64,000 nt of DNA from Falsirhodobacter sp. 20TX0035 (GTDB lineage: Bacteria > Pseudomonadota > Alphaproteobacteria > Rhodobacterales > Rhodobacteraceae). The position numbers were made by a program, and so were the translations under genes. The first letter of the stretch is position 1. The number at the start of each line of letters is the position of its first letter. The notes below the pieces were generated by a model that had not been told where the DNA came from, searched no databases, and worked only from the letters and a program-made list of their open reading frames with translations. Positions 16,340-24,440 of this stretch are shown here, piece by piece. Location of the stretch: assembly GCF_028307215.1 (NCBI RefSeq), contig NZ_JAQMHV010000007.1:1-64000 (forward strand), given 5' to 3'.

Positions 16340-18270
16340 TGGAGCCGCTGATCCGCATCCGGGGCATCCGGCGCGAATACGCGGCGGGCGACCAGCGCAT
16401 CGCCGTTCTGAAGGACGTGGATCTGGACATCCACGCCGGAGAGATGCTGGCCATCGTCGGCCAGTCCGGTTCCGGCAAGTCGACGCTGATGAACATCCTC
16501 GGCTTCCTCGACCGTCCGAACGCCGGCACCTACACGTTCGCGGGGCGAAAGATCGGCGATCTGGCCCCCGACGACCTGGCGGAACTGCGGCGCGAGCATT
16601 TCGGCTTCATCTTCCAGCGCTACCAGCTTCTGGGCGATCTGGACGCGGTGGGCAACGTGGAGGTTCCGGCCATCTACAAGGGCGTGGCGCGTGGCGCCCG
16701 CCGCGACCGGGCGCGGGCCCTGCTGACGCGGCTGGGCCTGGGCGAACGTCTGGACCATCGGCCCGGAGAGCTGTCGGGCGGCCAGCAGCAGCGGGTGTCC
16801 GTCGCCCGCGCCCTGATGAACGGAGGCGAGGTGATCCTTGCCGACGAACCCACGGGCGCACTCGACACCGCCTCGGGGGCGGAACTGATGCGGCTGTTGC
16901 AGGAACTGCACGCCGAAGGGCACACCATCGTCATCGTGACCCACGATCCCGGCATCGCCGCCCAATGCGACCGGATCGTGGAGATGCGGGACGGCGTGAT
17001 CGTGTCGGACAGCGCGGCGGGCGCCACGGCCGCCCCGCGCGCCGCCGCCCCGTCGCGCCGCGCGCTGGCCCCCGGCCTTGACCGTTTGCGCGAGGCGTTC
17101 GGCATGGCGGTGAAGGCCATGGCCGCCCACCGGATGCGCAGCTTCCTGACCATGCTGGGCATCATCATCGGCATCGCCTCGGTTGTGTCGGTGGTGGCGC
17201 TGGGCTCGGGCAGCCAGCAGCAAGTGCTGGCCAACATCTCCAACATCGGGTCGAACACGATCGACATCCGCAACGGGTCGGGCTTCGGGGACCGCAGCGC
17301 CAACCGCATCCGCGCCCTGACGGCTGAGGATGCGGAGGCGCTGGCCGTCCAGCCCTACGCCGCGGGCGTGTCGCCGACCGTGTCGGCCAGCGCCACGATC
17401 CGGTTCGGCGCCACGGAACTGTCGGCCAGCGTGACGGGCGTGGGCGTGGAATACTTCGCCGCCCGCGCCTTCCGGACGGTGGGCGGCGCCACCTTCGACA
17501 CGGCCGCCGTGCGCAATCACGCGCAAGAGGCGGTGATCGACACCGACGGCGCCACCGCCCTGTTCGGCGCGGCCGATCCCGTGGGGCAGGTCGTGATGAT
17601 GGGTCGCGTGCCGGTGCGGATCCTCGGCGTGGTGGAAGCCTCGGGCACCAGTTTCGGCCCCCAGTCGGCGCTGAACCTGTTCATCCCCTACACCACCGCC
17701 ATGGCACGCCTGTCGGGGCAGGATTACGTCAACTCCATCTCGGTCCGCGTGGCGGACGATTTCGACATGGACACGGCCGAGGCGCTGATCACCCAGCTTC
17801 TGACCACGCGGCACGGCAAGCAGGACTTTTTCCTGACCAACACCGACACGATCCGCGAGGCCATCACCTCCACCACCCGGACGCTGACGATGCTGATCGC
17901 GGGGATCGCCGTCATCTCGCTGTTCGTGGGCGGGGTGGGGGTGATGAACATCATGCTGGTGTCCGTCACCGAACGCACGAAGGAGATCGGCGTCCGCATC
18001 GCGGTAGGGGCGCGGCGGGCCGACATCATCACCCAGTTCCTGATCGAGGCGGTGCTGGTCTGCCTTCTGGGCGGCGTGCTGGGCATCGCGCTGGCGCTGG
18101 GCCTTGGCTGGGCCCTTCAGGCCGCCATCCCACAAATGAGCCTGATCTACTCCTCCACCTCCATCATCGCGGCGGTGGTGTCGTCCAGCGTGATCGGCGT
18201 GACCTTCGGCTTCCTGCCGGCGCGCGCCGCGTCGCGCCTTGATCCGGTGGAGGCGCTGACGCGGGAATGA
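16339..18270 (+). CDS. macB: MacB-type ABC transporter, ATPase and permease
   Basis: A 643-residue tripartite efflux pump subunit. The N-terminal ATPase (~residues 1-230) has Walker A GQSGSGKST, signature SGGQQQRVSVARAL, Walker B ILADEPTG and the switch His in THDPG. A first transmembrane helix (~270-292, SFLTMLGIIIGIASVVSV) precedes a large periplasmic MacB_PCD domain (~295-500). Three helices with the FtsX motif follow (GVMNIMLVSVTERTKEIGVR). MacB pumps act as mechanotransmitters moving periplasmic substrates such as macrolides, lipopeptides or haem precursors outward. Coupled to the adaptor; the substrate here is not known. Confidence 0.9.
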   Translation: MEPLIRIRGIRREYAAGDQRIAVLKDVDLDIHAGEMLAIVGQSGSGKSTLMNILGFLDRPNAGTYTFAGRKIGDLAPDDLAELRREHFGFIFQRYQLLGDLDAVGNVEVPAIYKGVARGARRDRARALLTRLGLGERLDHRPGELSGGQQQRVSVARALMNGGEVILADEPTGALDTASGAELMRLLQELHAEGHTIVIVTHDPGIAAQCDRIVEMRDGVIVSDSAAGATAAPRAAAPSRRALAPGLDRLREAFGMAVKAMAAHRMRSFLTMLGIIIGIASVVSVVALGSGSQQQVLANISNIGSNTIDIRNGSGFGDRSANRIRALTAEDAEALAVQPYAAGVSPTVSASATIRFGATELSASVTGVGVEYFAARAFRTVGGATFDTAAVRNHAQEAVIDTDGATALFGAADPVGQVVMMGRVPVRILGVVEASGTSFGPQSALNLFIPYTTAMARLSGQDYVNSISVRVADDFDMDTAEALITQLLTTRHGKQDFFLTNTDTIREAITSTTRTLTMLIAGIAVISLFVGGVGVMNIMLVSVTERTKEIGVRIAVGARRADIITQFLIEAVLVCLLGGVLGIALALGLGWALQAAIPQMSLIYSSTSIIAAVVSSSVIGVTFGFLPARAASRLDPVEALTRE

Positions 18271-18326
18271 GGCTGGCCAATTCCCCACCAAAACCGTAGG
18301 GGAAGGGGGTCAGACCGGAGGCCCCC

Positions 18327-20030
18327 ATGCTGCGCGAATTCTTCTCCTACTACCGGCCATGGATGCCGCTGTTCTTTCTGGATTTCGGCTGCGCGATCCT
18401 GTCGGGCGTGCTGGAGCTGGCCTTCCCGCTGGCCATCAAGGGCTTCATCGACATCCTGCTGCCGCGGGGCGACCTGGCGCTGACGATCTTCGCGGCCGTG
18501 GGGCTGCTGGTCGTCTACCTCTTCAACTCGGGCCTGATGGCGATCGTGACCTATTGGGGCCACATGCTGGGCATCAACATCGAGACGGAGATGCGCCGCC
18601 GCGCGTTCGAGCATCTGCAGAAGCTGTCCTTCAGCTATTACGACAACCAGCGCACCGGCAAGCTGGTGGCCCGCGTCACCCGTGACCTGGAGGAGATCGG
18701 AGAGGTCGCCCATCACGGCCCCGAGGATCTGGTCATCGCCATCATGACCTTTGTCGGCGCCTTCGCCCTGATGGCGATGATCCATCTGGAACTGGCGCTG
18801 CTGACGGCGGTGATCGTGCCGGTCACGGTCGGCCTCGTGATCTATTTCGGCGGGCGGATGACGAAGACTTTCCGCGCCATCTATTCCCGCGTGGCCGACT
18901 TCAACGTCCGGCTGGAGGAGAACGTGGGCGGCATCCGCGTGGTGAAGGCCTTCGCCAACGAGGAGCACGAGAAGACGCTTTTCGCGCGCGACAACTCGGC
19001 CTATCGCGACACGAAGCTGGCGGCCTACCGCGTGATGGCGCAGACGGTGTCGCTGAACTACATGGGGATGCGCGCGGTGCAGGTCATCGCGATGGTGTCG
19101 GGCGCGTGGTTCGTGCTGGGGGGAGAGTTGTCGGCCGGGGGTTTCGTGGCCTTCCTGCTGCTGGTCGGGGTGTTCTTCCGCCCCCTAGAGAAGATCGCCT
19201 CGGTGATCGAGATCTATCCCCGCGGCATCGCGGGCTTTGCCCGTTACAAGGAACTGATGGACATCGAGCCGGAGATCGCGGACGCGCCCCACGCCCGTCC
19301 CGCCGGCACCCTGTCGGGCGCGATCCGGTTCGAGGGGCTGGAGTTCGGCTATGACAAGGGCCGCCAGATCCTGAAGGGCGTGGACATCGCGGTGCGGCCG
19401 GGCGAGACGCTGGCCTTCGTCGGCCCCTCGGGCGCGGGCAAGACAACGCTTCTGGCGCTGGTGCCGCGCTTCTACGACCCCACGGCGGGCCGCATCACCA
19501 TCGACGGCACCGACATCCGCGATCTGACGATCGACAGCCTGCGCCGCCAGATCGGCATCGTCAGCCAAGACGTGTTCCTGTTTGGCGGCACGCTGCGCGA
19601 GAACATCGCCTATGGCGACCTGACCGCGACCGAGGAGCAGATCGTGGAAGCCGCCCGCCGCGCGCAGCTGGCCCCCATGATCGCGGCCCTTCCGGCCGGG
19701 CTCGACACGGTGGTGGGCGAACGCGGCGTGATGCTGTCGGGCGGGCAGAAGCAGCGCGTGGCCATCGCCCGCGCCTTTCTGAAGAACCCGCCGATCCTGA
19801 TCCTGGACGAGGCGACCTCCGCCCTCGACACCGAAACCGAACGCGAGATCCAGGCCGCGCTGGACGCCCTGTCCGTCGGACGCACCACGCTGATCATCGC
19901 GCACCGTCTGGCCACAATCCGCCACGCCGACCGGATCGTGGTGATGGAAGAAGGGCGCGTGACCGAAACCGGCACCCATGCGCAGCTGGAAGCCTCGGGC
20001 GGCCGCTACGCCCGCCTGTCGGCGGCATGA
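18327..20030 (+). CDS. ABC exporter, fused membrane and ATPase domains
   Basis: A 567-residue half-transporter that should work as a homodimer in the inner membrane. Six helices occupy residues ~10-310, with the coupling segment ENVGGIRVVKAFANE. The ATPase (~330-567) has Walker A GPSGAGKTT, signature LSGGQKQRVAIARA, Walker B ILILDEATSALD and switch IAHRLATI. It looks like the MsbA/multidrug-lipid group, but lipid A flippase function cannot be asserted. The stop overlaps the downstream phosphohexomutase start (ATGA), so the two are translationally coupled, which hints at an envelope glycan or lipid context. Confidence 0.9.
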   Translation: MLREFFSYYRPWMPLFFLDFGCAILSGVLELAFPLAIKGFIDILLPRGDLALTIFAAVGLLVVYLFNSGLMAIVTYWGHMLGINIETEMRRRAFEHLQKLSFSYYDNQRTGKLVARVTRDLEEIGEVAHHGPEDLVIAIMTFVGAFALMAMIHLELALLTAVIVPVTVGLVIYFGGRMTKTFRAIYSRVADFNVRLEENVGGIRVVKAFANEEHEKTLFARDNSAYRDTKLAAYRVMAQTVSLNYMGMRAVQVIAMVSGAWFVLGGELSAGGFVAFLLLVGVFFRPLEKIASVIEIYPRGIAGFARYKELMDIEPEIADAPHARPAGTLSGAIRFEGLEFGYDKGRQILKGVDIAVRPGETLAFVGPSGAGKTTLLALVPRFYDPTAGRITIDGTDIRDLTIDSLRRQIGIVSQDVFLFGGTLRENIAYGDLTATEEQIVEAARRAQLAPMIAALPAGLDTVVGERGVMLSGGQKQRVAIARAFLKNPPILILDEATSALDTETEREIQAALDALSVGRTTLIIAHRLATIRHADRIVVMEEGRVTETGTHAQLEASGGRYARLSAA

Positions 20031-21361
20031 CGCCCTTCGGGGCCTATGACATCCGGGGGCGGCTGGGCGTCGATCTGGACGCGGACTTTGCCGCCCGGCT
20101 GGGGCGCGCCTTTGTGCGGCATCTGGGGGCGCGCTGCCTCGTGGTGGGGCGGGACAACCGGCCCTCCTCCCCCGCGCTGGCGCAGGCGGTGATCGGGGCC
20201 GCCACGGCCGAAGGCGCGGAGGTTCTGGACCTTGGACTTTGCGGGACTGAGGAGATGTATCACGCCACCGCCCATTCCGGGGCCGGGGGTGGGATCATGG
20301 TCACCGCCTCGCACAATCCGGCGGATTACAACGGGATGAAGTTGGTGGGGCCGGGGGCCGCGCCGCTGGCTAATCTGGAGCCGATCCACGCGCTGATGGA
20401 TGTGGCGCCCTCCAACCGCGACGCCCCGGTCCGCGATGTTGCGGCCAAGGCGCGGGCGGCGTGGGTCCGGACGGTTCTGGGCTTCGTGGACCGGAACGCG
20501 CTGCGCCCGCTGACCATCCTTGTGAACGCGGGGCATGGCGCGGCGGGGCCCAGCTTCGACGCCGTCGCGCAGGGGCTGGAGGGGACGGGGCTGCGCTTCC
20601 TGCGCCTGCATCACGATCCGGACGAACGCTTCCCGCAGGGGATCCCGAACCCCCTGCTGCCGCAGAACCGCGCCGTGACGGCGGACGCCGTGCGCGCGGC
20701 GGGGGCCGATCTGGGCGTGGCGTGGGACGGCGATTTTGACCGCTGCTTCCTGTTCGACGGCACCGGCGCCTTTGTGGACGGCGAATACGTGGTGGGCCTG
20801 CTGGCCGAGGCGTTCCTGCAAAAGGAACCGGGGGCGACCATCGTGCACGACCCCCGCGTGATCTGGAACACGCAGGACGTGGTGACGCGCGCCGGGGGCC
20901 GCGCGGTCGCGTCCCGCACGGGCCATGCCTTCCTGAAACGGACCATGCGCGACACCGGCGCCGTCTATGGAGGGGAAATGTCGGCCCATCACTACTTCCG
21001 CGACTTCCATCACTGCGACAGCGGGATGATCCCCTGGCTTCTGGTGGCCGAGGTCATGGGCCGCACCGGACGCAGCCTTGCCGATCTGGTGGCGGCGCGG
21101 CGGGCGGCCTTCCCCTCCTCGGGCGAGGTCAACTTCCGCGTCGCCGACGTTCCGGCGGCCTTGTCCCGCGTCCGCGCCGCGTTCGACGGGGTGGAGGATG
21201 ATCTGGACGGCCTCAGCCTCGACATGGGAAACTGGCGGTTCAACCTGCGCGCCTCCAACACCGAACCGCTGGTGCGGCTGAATGTGGAATCGCGGGGGGA
21301 CGCGGGTCTTGTGGCGCGGCAGGTGGCGGCGATCGCCGCCCACATTTGCCCAAAGGGCTGA
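20027..21361 (+). CDS. Phosphomannomutase/phosphoglucomutase
   Basis: An alpha-D-phosphohexomutase of 444 residues interconverting hexose 6- and 1-phosphates for nucleotide sugars. The start MTPFGAYDIRGRLG is the family N-terminus. The phosphoserine loop is TASHNP (~residue 92), the metal loop is DGDFDRCF (~235), the sugar-specificity loop is GGEMSAHHYF (~310), and the phosphate-binding loop near the C-terminus reads RASNTEPLVRLNVE. The GGEMS(A/G)H type fits phosphomannomutase/phosphoglucomutase. Coupling to the exporter suggests a role in exported polysaccharide or glycolipid synthesis. Confidence 0.9.
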   Translation: MTPFGAYDIRGRLGVDLDADFAARLGRAFVRHLGARCLVVGRDNRPSSPALAQAVIGAATAEGAEVLDLGLCGTEEMYHATAHSGAGGGIMVTASHNPADYNGMKLVGPGAAPLANLEPIHALMDVAPSNRDAPVRDVAAKARAAWVRTVLGFVDRNALRPLTILVNAGHGAAGPSFDAVAQGLEGTGLRFLRLHHDPDERFPQGIPNPLLPQNRAVTADAVRAAGADLGVAWDGDFDRCFLFDGTGAFVDGEYVVGLLAEAFLQKEPGATIVHDPRVIWNTQDVVTRAGGRAVASRTGHAFLKRTMRDTGAVYGGEMSAHHYFRDFHHCDSGMIPWLLVAEVMGRTGRSLADLVAARRAAFPSSGEVNFRVADVPAALSRVRAAFDGVEDDLDGLSLDMGNWRFNLRASNTEPLVRLNVESRGDAGLVARQVAAIAAHICPKG

Positions 21362-21396
21362 CGCGTCCCATATCCCCCTCAAAGGATACCGCCAAC

Positions 21397-22095
21397 ATGC
21401 CAGACCTCATCGTCGCCTCCTACAACATCCACAAGGGGATCGGGATCGATCGCCGCCGCGATCTGGGCCGCATCGCCCATGTGATCGAGGAGCTGGACGC
21501 CGACGTCGTCGCCCTGCAGGAGGCCGACGCCCGGTTTGGCGCGCGTCAGGGCCTTCTGGATCTGGACCGGCTGGCCGCCATGGGCCTGAAGCGGGTGGAG
21601 GTGCGGGGCCTGCGCGAACGTTCGCACGGGTGGCACGGCAACGTGATGCTGGTGCGCCGCGACACCGAGGTGGAGGGGGTGGAGCGTCTGGCCCTTCCGG
21701 GGCTGGAACCGCGCGGCGCCATCGTGGCGGATCTGGTGGTGAAGAGTGCACCGGTGCGGGTGATCGGCACGCATCTGGCCCTGCTGGGGCAGTCGCGCAT
21801 CAAGCAGGTGGCCATGGTTCTGGACCGGCTGGCGGCCTTGTCCGACCGCCCGACCGTCCTGATGGGCGACACCAACGAATGGCGGCGGGGCGAGGCGACG
21901 CTGAAAGGCTTCCTGCCGCATTTCCCGCACGGCGCCCGCGCCCCCAGCTTTCCGGCACCCTTTCCCATCCTTCCCTTGGACCGCGTGATGCTGAGCCATG
22001 GGCGGATCGAGGAGTTCACGGTCCACGTCTCCGCCCTGTCGCGGCGGGCGTCGGACCACCTGCCGGTGCGGGCGCGGCTGGTTCTGCCGGAATGA
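21397..22095 (+). CDS. Endonuclease/exonuclease/phosphatase-fold hydrolase
   Basis: A 232-residue metal-dependent phosphoesterase. Motifs of the EEP fold are SYNIHKGIG, ALQEAD with the metal Glu, GTHLAL, MGDTNEW and the C-terminal SDHLPV catalytic pair. There is no signal peptide. The SYNIHKGIG-type N-terminus is shared with small bacterial proteins near cardiolipin or phospholipid enzymes, so a lipid or nucleic acid phosphodiester are both possible substrates. The ATG at 21397 matches AAAGGA upstream; an earlier ATG overlaps the mutase 3' end. Probably the last gene of the operon, ending before a hairpin. Confidence 0.85.
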   Translation: MPDLIVASYNIHKGIGIDRRRDLGRIAHVIEELDADVVALQEADARFGARQGLLDLDRLAAMGLKRVEVRGLRERSHGWHGNVMLVRRDTEVEGVERLALPGLEPRGAIVADLVVKSAPVRVIGTHLALLGQSRIKQVAMVLDRLAALSDRPTVLMGDTNEWRRGEATLKGFLPHFPHGARAPSFPAPFPILPLDRVMLSHGRIEEFTVHVSALSRRASDHLPVRARLVLPE

Positions 22096-22100
22096 AGAAC

Positions 22101-22121
22101 GCCGGCCCAAAAGGGGCCGGC
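22101..22121. terminator. Hairpin between convergent genes
   Basis: GCCGGCCC, loop aaaag, GGGCCGGC lies 6 bases after the EEP hydrolase stop. It has no strong T run on either strand, so termination is probable but unproven. Confidence 0.55.
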
Positions 22122-22146
22122 GCTGTTATATCAAAAGAGGCCGACC

Positions 22147-22656
22147 TCAGTTCGGCAGGTTGTCCACCACGGCGGCGGCGAAGGTCTTCACGACCGCCTG
22201 ATAAACCGCGTCGCTGGACACGTCGACCACGGTGATGTCCTGGTTGCCCGGAACGTAGGGCATGATCTGGTTCATCGCGACGGCCAGGTCGAACTTGCGC
22301 TGGCTGCCCGCGCTGCCCTGATCGGCGACGCTGACCGTGCCGGCCATCACGCCTGTGGTCGGGCCGGGGGTTCCGGCGAAGGGTGCGGCCAGCGCCACCT
22401 CGTCCAGATCCACCGTGATCTTGGCCCCGCCCTTGGCATTGTCCGGCTTCGCGGCCAGTGCTTCGGCGATCGCGGCGGTCAGGTCGGCGTCCACCGTGGC
22501 ATAGCGCTGGGCGGCGGCGGCGCTGGTGATCTCGCTGGCCGTGACGCCCACGTCGATCGAATCGGCCCACTGCTGGGCGTGGACGGGCAGGGCGAAGGGC
22601 ATCGCCAGAACGGTGGCCAGGGTGACGGAGGGCAGGAATTTCGAAGGCATGGACAT
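22147..22656 (-). CDS. Exported protein of unknown function, EcfG promoter
   Basis: A 169-residue protein with a clear signal peptide (hydrophobic core ~residues 10-24, cleavage after PVHA at ~27). The mature part is Ala/Thr/Val/Asp-rich, with no cysteine and no membrane segment. It has alternating short helices and strands, with a central AKITVDLDEVALAAPF strand and the C-terminal block NQDITVVDVSSDAVYQAVV. I do not recognise the family. CAGGAGA precedes the ATG. An EcfG-type promoter ends ~45 bases upstream and the gene adjoins phyR, so it is a probable periplasmic stress-response effector. The longer open frame upstream crosses that promoter. Confidence 0.75.
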   Translation of the reverse strand: MSMPSKFLPSVTLATVLAMPFALPVHAQQWADSIDVGVTASEITSAAAAQRYATVDADLTAAIAEALAAKPDNAKGGAKITVDLDEVALAAPFAGTPGPTTGVMAGTVSVADQGSAGSQRKFDLAVAMNQIMPYVPGNQDITVVDVSSDAVYQAVVKTFAAAVVDNLPN

Positions 22657-22700
22657 CTTCTCCTGAAAAGGGTCGCGAAAGATCGCGACGATGCCCCCAG

Positions 22701-22726
22701 AACGTGGGGAAAGGGCGCCAGGTTCC
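22701..22726 (-). promoter_or_regulatory. EcfG-type promoter of the exported protein
   Basis: On the minus strand, GGAAC (22726-22722), 17 bases, CGTT (22704-22701) matches the general stress sigma factor consensus exactly. The predicted start of transcription is ~40 bases before the ATG at 22656. Confidence 0.7.
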
Positions 22727-22800
22727 CCTGACGCCCTTGTGGAACATGCGCGGCGCCTTGGGGTTAGACCTGCATGACACAAGACATCACCCCATCCCCA

Positions 22801-23610
22801 TCAGGCGAGAAGCGTCTCGGTCGAGGAGAAGAACATCGCCTGGCTCACCGCCGAGCGTACCTGATCCTCGTGGTACGGCTTGGTGATCAGGAAGGCCGGC
22901 TCGTGCTTCTGGCCCGTCAGGAGCCGTTCGGGGAAAGCCGTGATGAAGATCACCGGCACGTCGTCGAACTGCTTGAGGATGTCGTTCACCGCGTCGATCC
23001 CCGACGAGTTGTCGGCCAGCTGGATATCAGCCAGGATCAGGTCGGGGCGTTCCGAGGAGGCGAGGGCCACGGCCTCGGTCCGGGTGCGGGCGATGCCGGT
23101 GATGGTGTGTCCCATCTCCTTGACGATGGCCGAGATGTCCATGGCAATGATGGCCTCGTCCTCGATGATCATGACCTTGCCGGCGATGGCATTGGCCATT
23201 TCGCGCTGCGCGATCTCGATCAGTTCGGAAGCCTCGCCCGCCTCGATCTGCATGATTGCGCCAATCTCTTCCTGCGTGAAGCCTTCGATGGCGTGCAGAA
23301 GAAGAGCCTCGCGCGTGTTCGGCGTCAGATGCGCCATGTGGTTCTGGGCCTTCTCGGACAACCGGTTGTCCGGCTCTCCCAGGGGGGCGCCGGCGCTGGC
23401 CCAGACCAGGTGGAAGGCGTGGAACAGGGCCACCTTGGCGTTGCCCGTCCGGTTGAAGATCGAGGTGTCTTCTAGGATGGCTTCAAGCGTGGCCGCCGCA
23501 AAGGCGTCGCCCGTCGACTGGCTGCCGGTCAACGCCCGGGCATAGCGGCGAAGGTACGGAAGGTTCGCCGCTATGACGGAAGACAGGTCGGCAGTGGCGT
23601 CTGACGGCAT
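22801..23610 (-). CDS. phyR: General stress anti-anti-sigma regulator PhyR
   Basis: The switch protein of the alphaproteobacterial general stress response. When phosphorylated it binds NepR and releases EcfG. It has 269 residues. The N-terminal sigma-factor-like domain (~1-140) contains LTPNTREALLLHAIEGFTQE, a region-4 mimic. The C-terminal receiver (~145-265) has IIEDE, phospho-acceptor Asp195 (ILADIQLAD), Thr in FITAFPE and Lys in ITKPY, the FATGUY-like variant. AAGGGA precedes the ATG at 23610. It is divergent from nepR-ecfG, and its own promoter overlaps theirs. Confidence 0.97.
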   Translation of the reverse strand: MPSDATADLSSVIAANLPYLRRYARALTGSQSTGDAFAAATLEAILEDTSIFNRTGNAKVALFHAFHLVWASAGAPLGEPDNRLSEKAQNHMAHLTPNTREALLLHAIEGFTQEEIGAIMQIEAGEASELIEIAQREMANAIAGKVMIIEDEAIIAMDISAIVKEMGHTITGIARTRTEAVALASSERPDLILADIQLADNSSGIDAVNDILKQFDDVPVIFITAFPERLLTGQKHEPAFLITKPYHEDQVRSAVSQAMFFSSTETLLA

Positions 23611-23639
23611 TGAATGTTCCCTTCAAGCTCATTTTCTCG

Positions 23640-23664
23640 GGAACCAAACTCTTGTCCTCGCGTT
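23640..23664 (+). promoter_or_regulatory. EcfG-type promoter of nepR-ecfG
   Basis: GGAAC (23640-23644), 16 bases, CGTT (23661-23664) is a perfect consensus, ~50 bases before nepR. It implies autoregulation of the sigma factor and its antagonist. Confidence 0.8.
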
Positions 23665-23671
23665 CGGTTCC
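23647..23671 (-). promoter_or_regulatory. EcfG-type promoter of phyR
   Basis: On the minus strand GGAAC (23671-23667), 16 bases, then AGTT (23650-23647) fits with one mismatch. It occupies the same ~25 bases as the nepR promoter, in the opposite direction; the two sets of -35 boxes form GGGAACC/GGTTCCC arms at 23639-23645 and 23666-23672. Confidence 0.65.
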
Positions 23672-23712
23672 CAACAAGATTGCAAAATCGGAAGTGGCGA
23701 GATTTGGACCAG

Positions 23713-23859
23713 ATGGCAAAAGAGCGCGATCGACCCGTACCCTACAAGCAGATCGACGACAATTTGAAGCGGGTGTATGAGGAAGCGCTGGAACAGGATG
23801 TGCCTGACCGGTTCACGCAGTTGCTGGCGCAGCTGCGCGAGAAAGGCCCCCAAACATGA
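23713..23859 (+). CDS. nepR: Anti-sigma factor NepR
   Basis: A 48-residue protein that binds and holds EcfG inactive until phospho-PhyR removes it. The core YKQIDDNLKRVYEEALEQ and VPDRFTQLLAQL contains the two NepR helices and the Pro-Asp-Arg-Phe turn. The ATG at 23713 gives the usual short disordered start; an upstream frame through the promoter is rejected. The ribosome site is weak (TTGGA). The stop overlaps the ecfG start by 4 bases, ensuring balanced production of the pair. Confidence 0.93.
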   Translation: MAKERDRPVPYKQIDDNLKRVYEEALEQDVPDRFTQLLAQLREKGPQT

Positions 23860-24440
23860 CCAGCCCGCAGGTTCTGCCCAAAGGTGTCCGCGATCCGCGC
23901 GACGAATTGCCCGATCATCTTCCGGCCTTGCGGGCCTTTGCCATTTCCCTGACCCGCAACGTGTCGGTGGCGGACGATCTGGTGCAGGACACCATCGTGA
24001 AGGCATGGACGAATTTCGACAAGTTCACCGCGGGCACCAACCTGCGGGCGTGGCTGTTCACGATCCTGCGCAACACCTTCTATTCCGACAAGCGCAAGAC
24101 GCGTCGCGAGGTGCCCGATCCCGAAGGCGCCCACGCCGCGACGCTGTTCGTGAAGCCCGACCATGACGGCCGCATGGCCTTCACCGAATTCAGCGCCGCC
24201 TTCGACAAGTTGACGCCCGAACACCGCGAGGTCCTGATCCTTGTCGGCGCCTCGGGCTTTTCCTATGAGGATGCGGCCGACATGATGGGCGTTGCGGTGG
24301 GCACGGTGAAAAGCCGCGCAAACCGCGCCCGCACGCGTCTGGCCGAGCTTCTTCATCTTGACGACGGCGAGCAAGTGTTCTCCGGTGTGGACGGGGCCAC
24401 GATGGCCGTGATGTCGAAATCGGGTGTGAACGCCGCATGA
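23856..24440 (+). CDS. ecfG: General stress sigma factor EcfG
   Basis: An ECF sigma factor of 194 residues that directs RNA polymerase to GGAAC/CGTT promoters. Region 2 (~residues 20-88) includes LVQDTIVKAWTNFDKF and LRAWLFTILRNTFYSDKRK; region 4 (~118-172) includes LTPEHREVLILVGASGFSYED and the helix-turn-helix AVGTVKSRANRARTRL. The C-terminal tail of ~20 residues is not conserved. It lies in a nepR-ecfG-kinase operon with 4-base overlaps at both ends. Confidence 0.97.
   Translation: MTSPQVLPKGVRDPRDELPDHLPALRAFAISLTRNVSVADDLVQDTIVKAWTNFDKFTAGTNLRAWLFTILRNTFYSDKRKTRREVPDPEGAHAATLFVKPDHDGRMAFTEFSAAFDKLTPEHREVLILVGASGFSYEDAADMMGVAVGTVKSRANRARTRLAELLHLDDGEQVFSGVDGATMAVMSKSGVNAA

Noticed and set aside
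16162-18291. Long minus-strand frame over macB
   Set aside because: A mirror of macB, which has all ATPase motifs.
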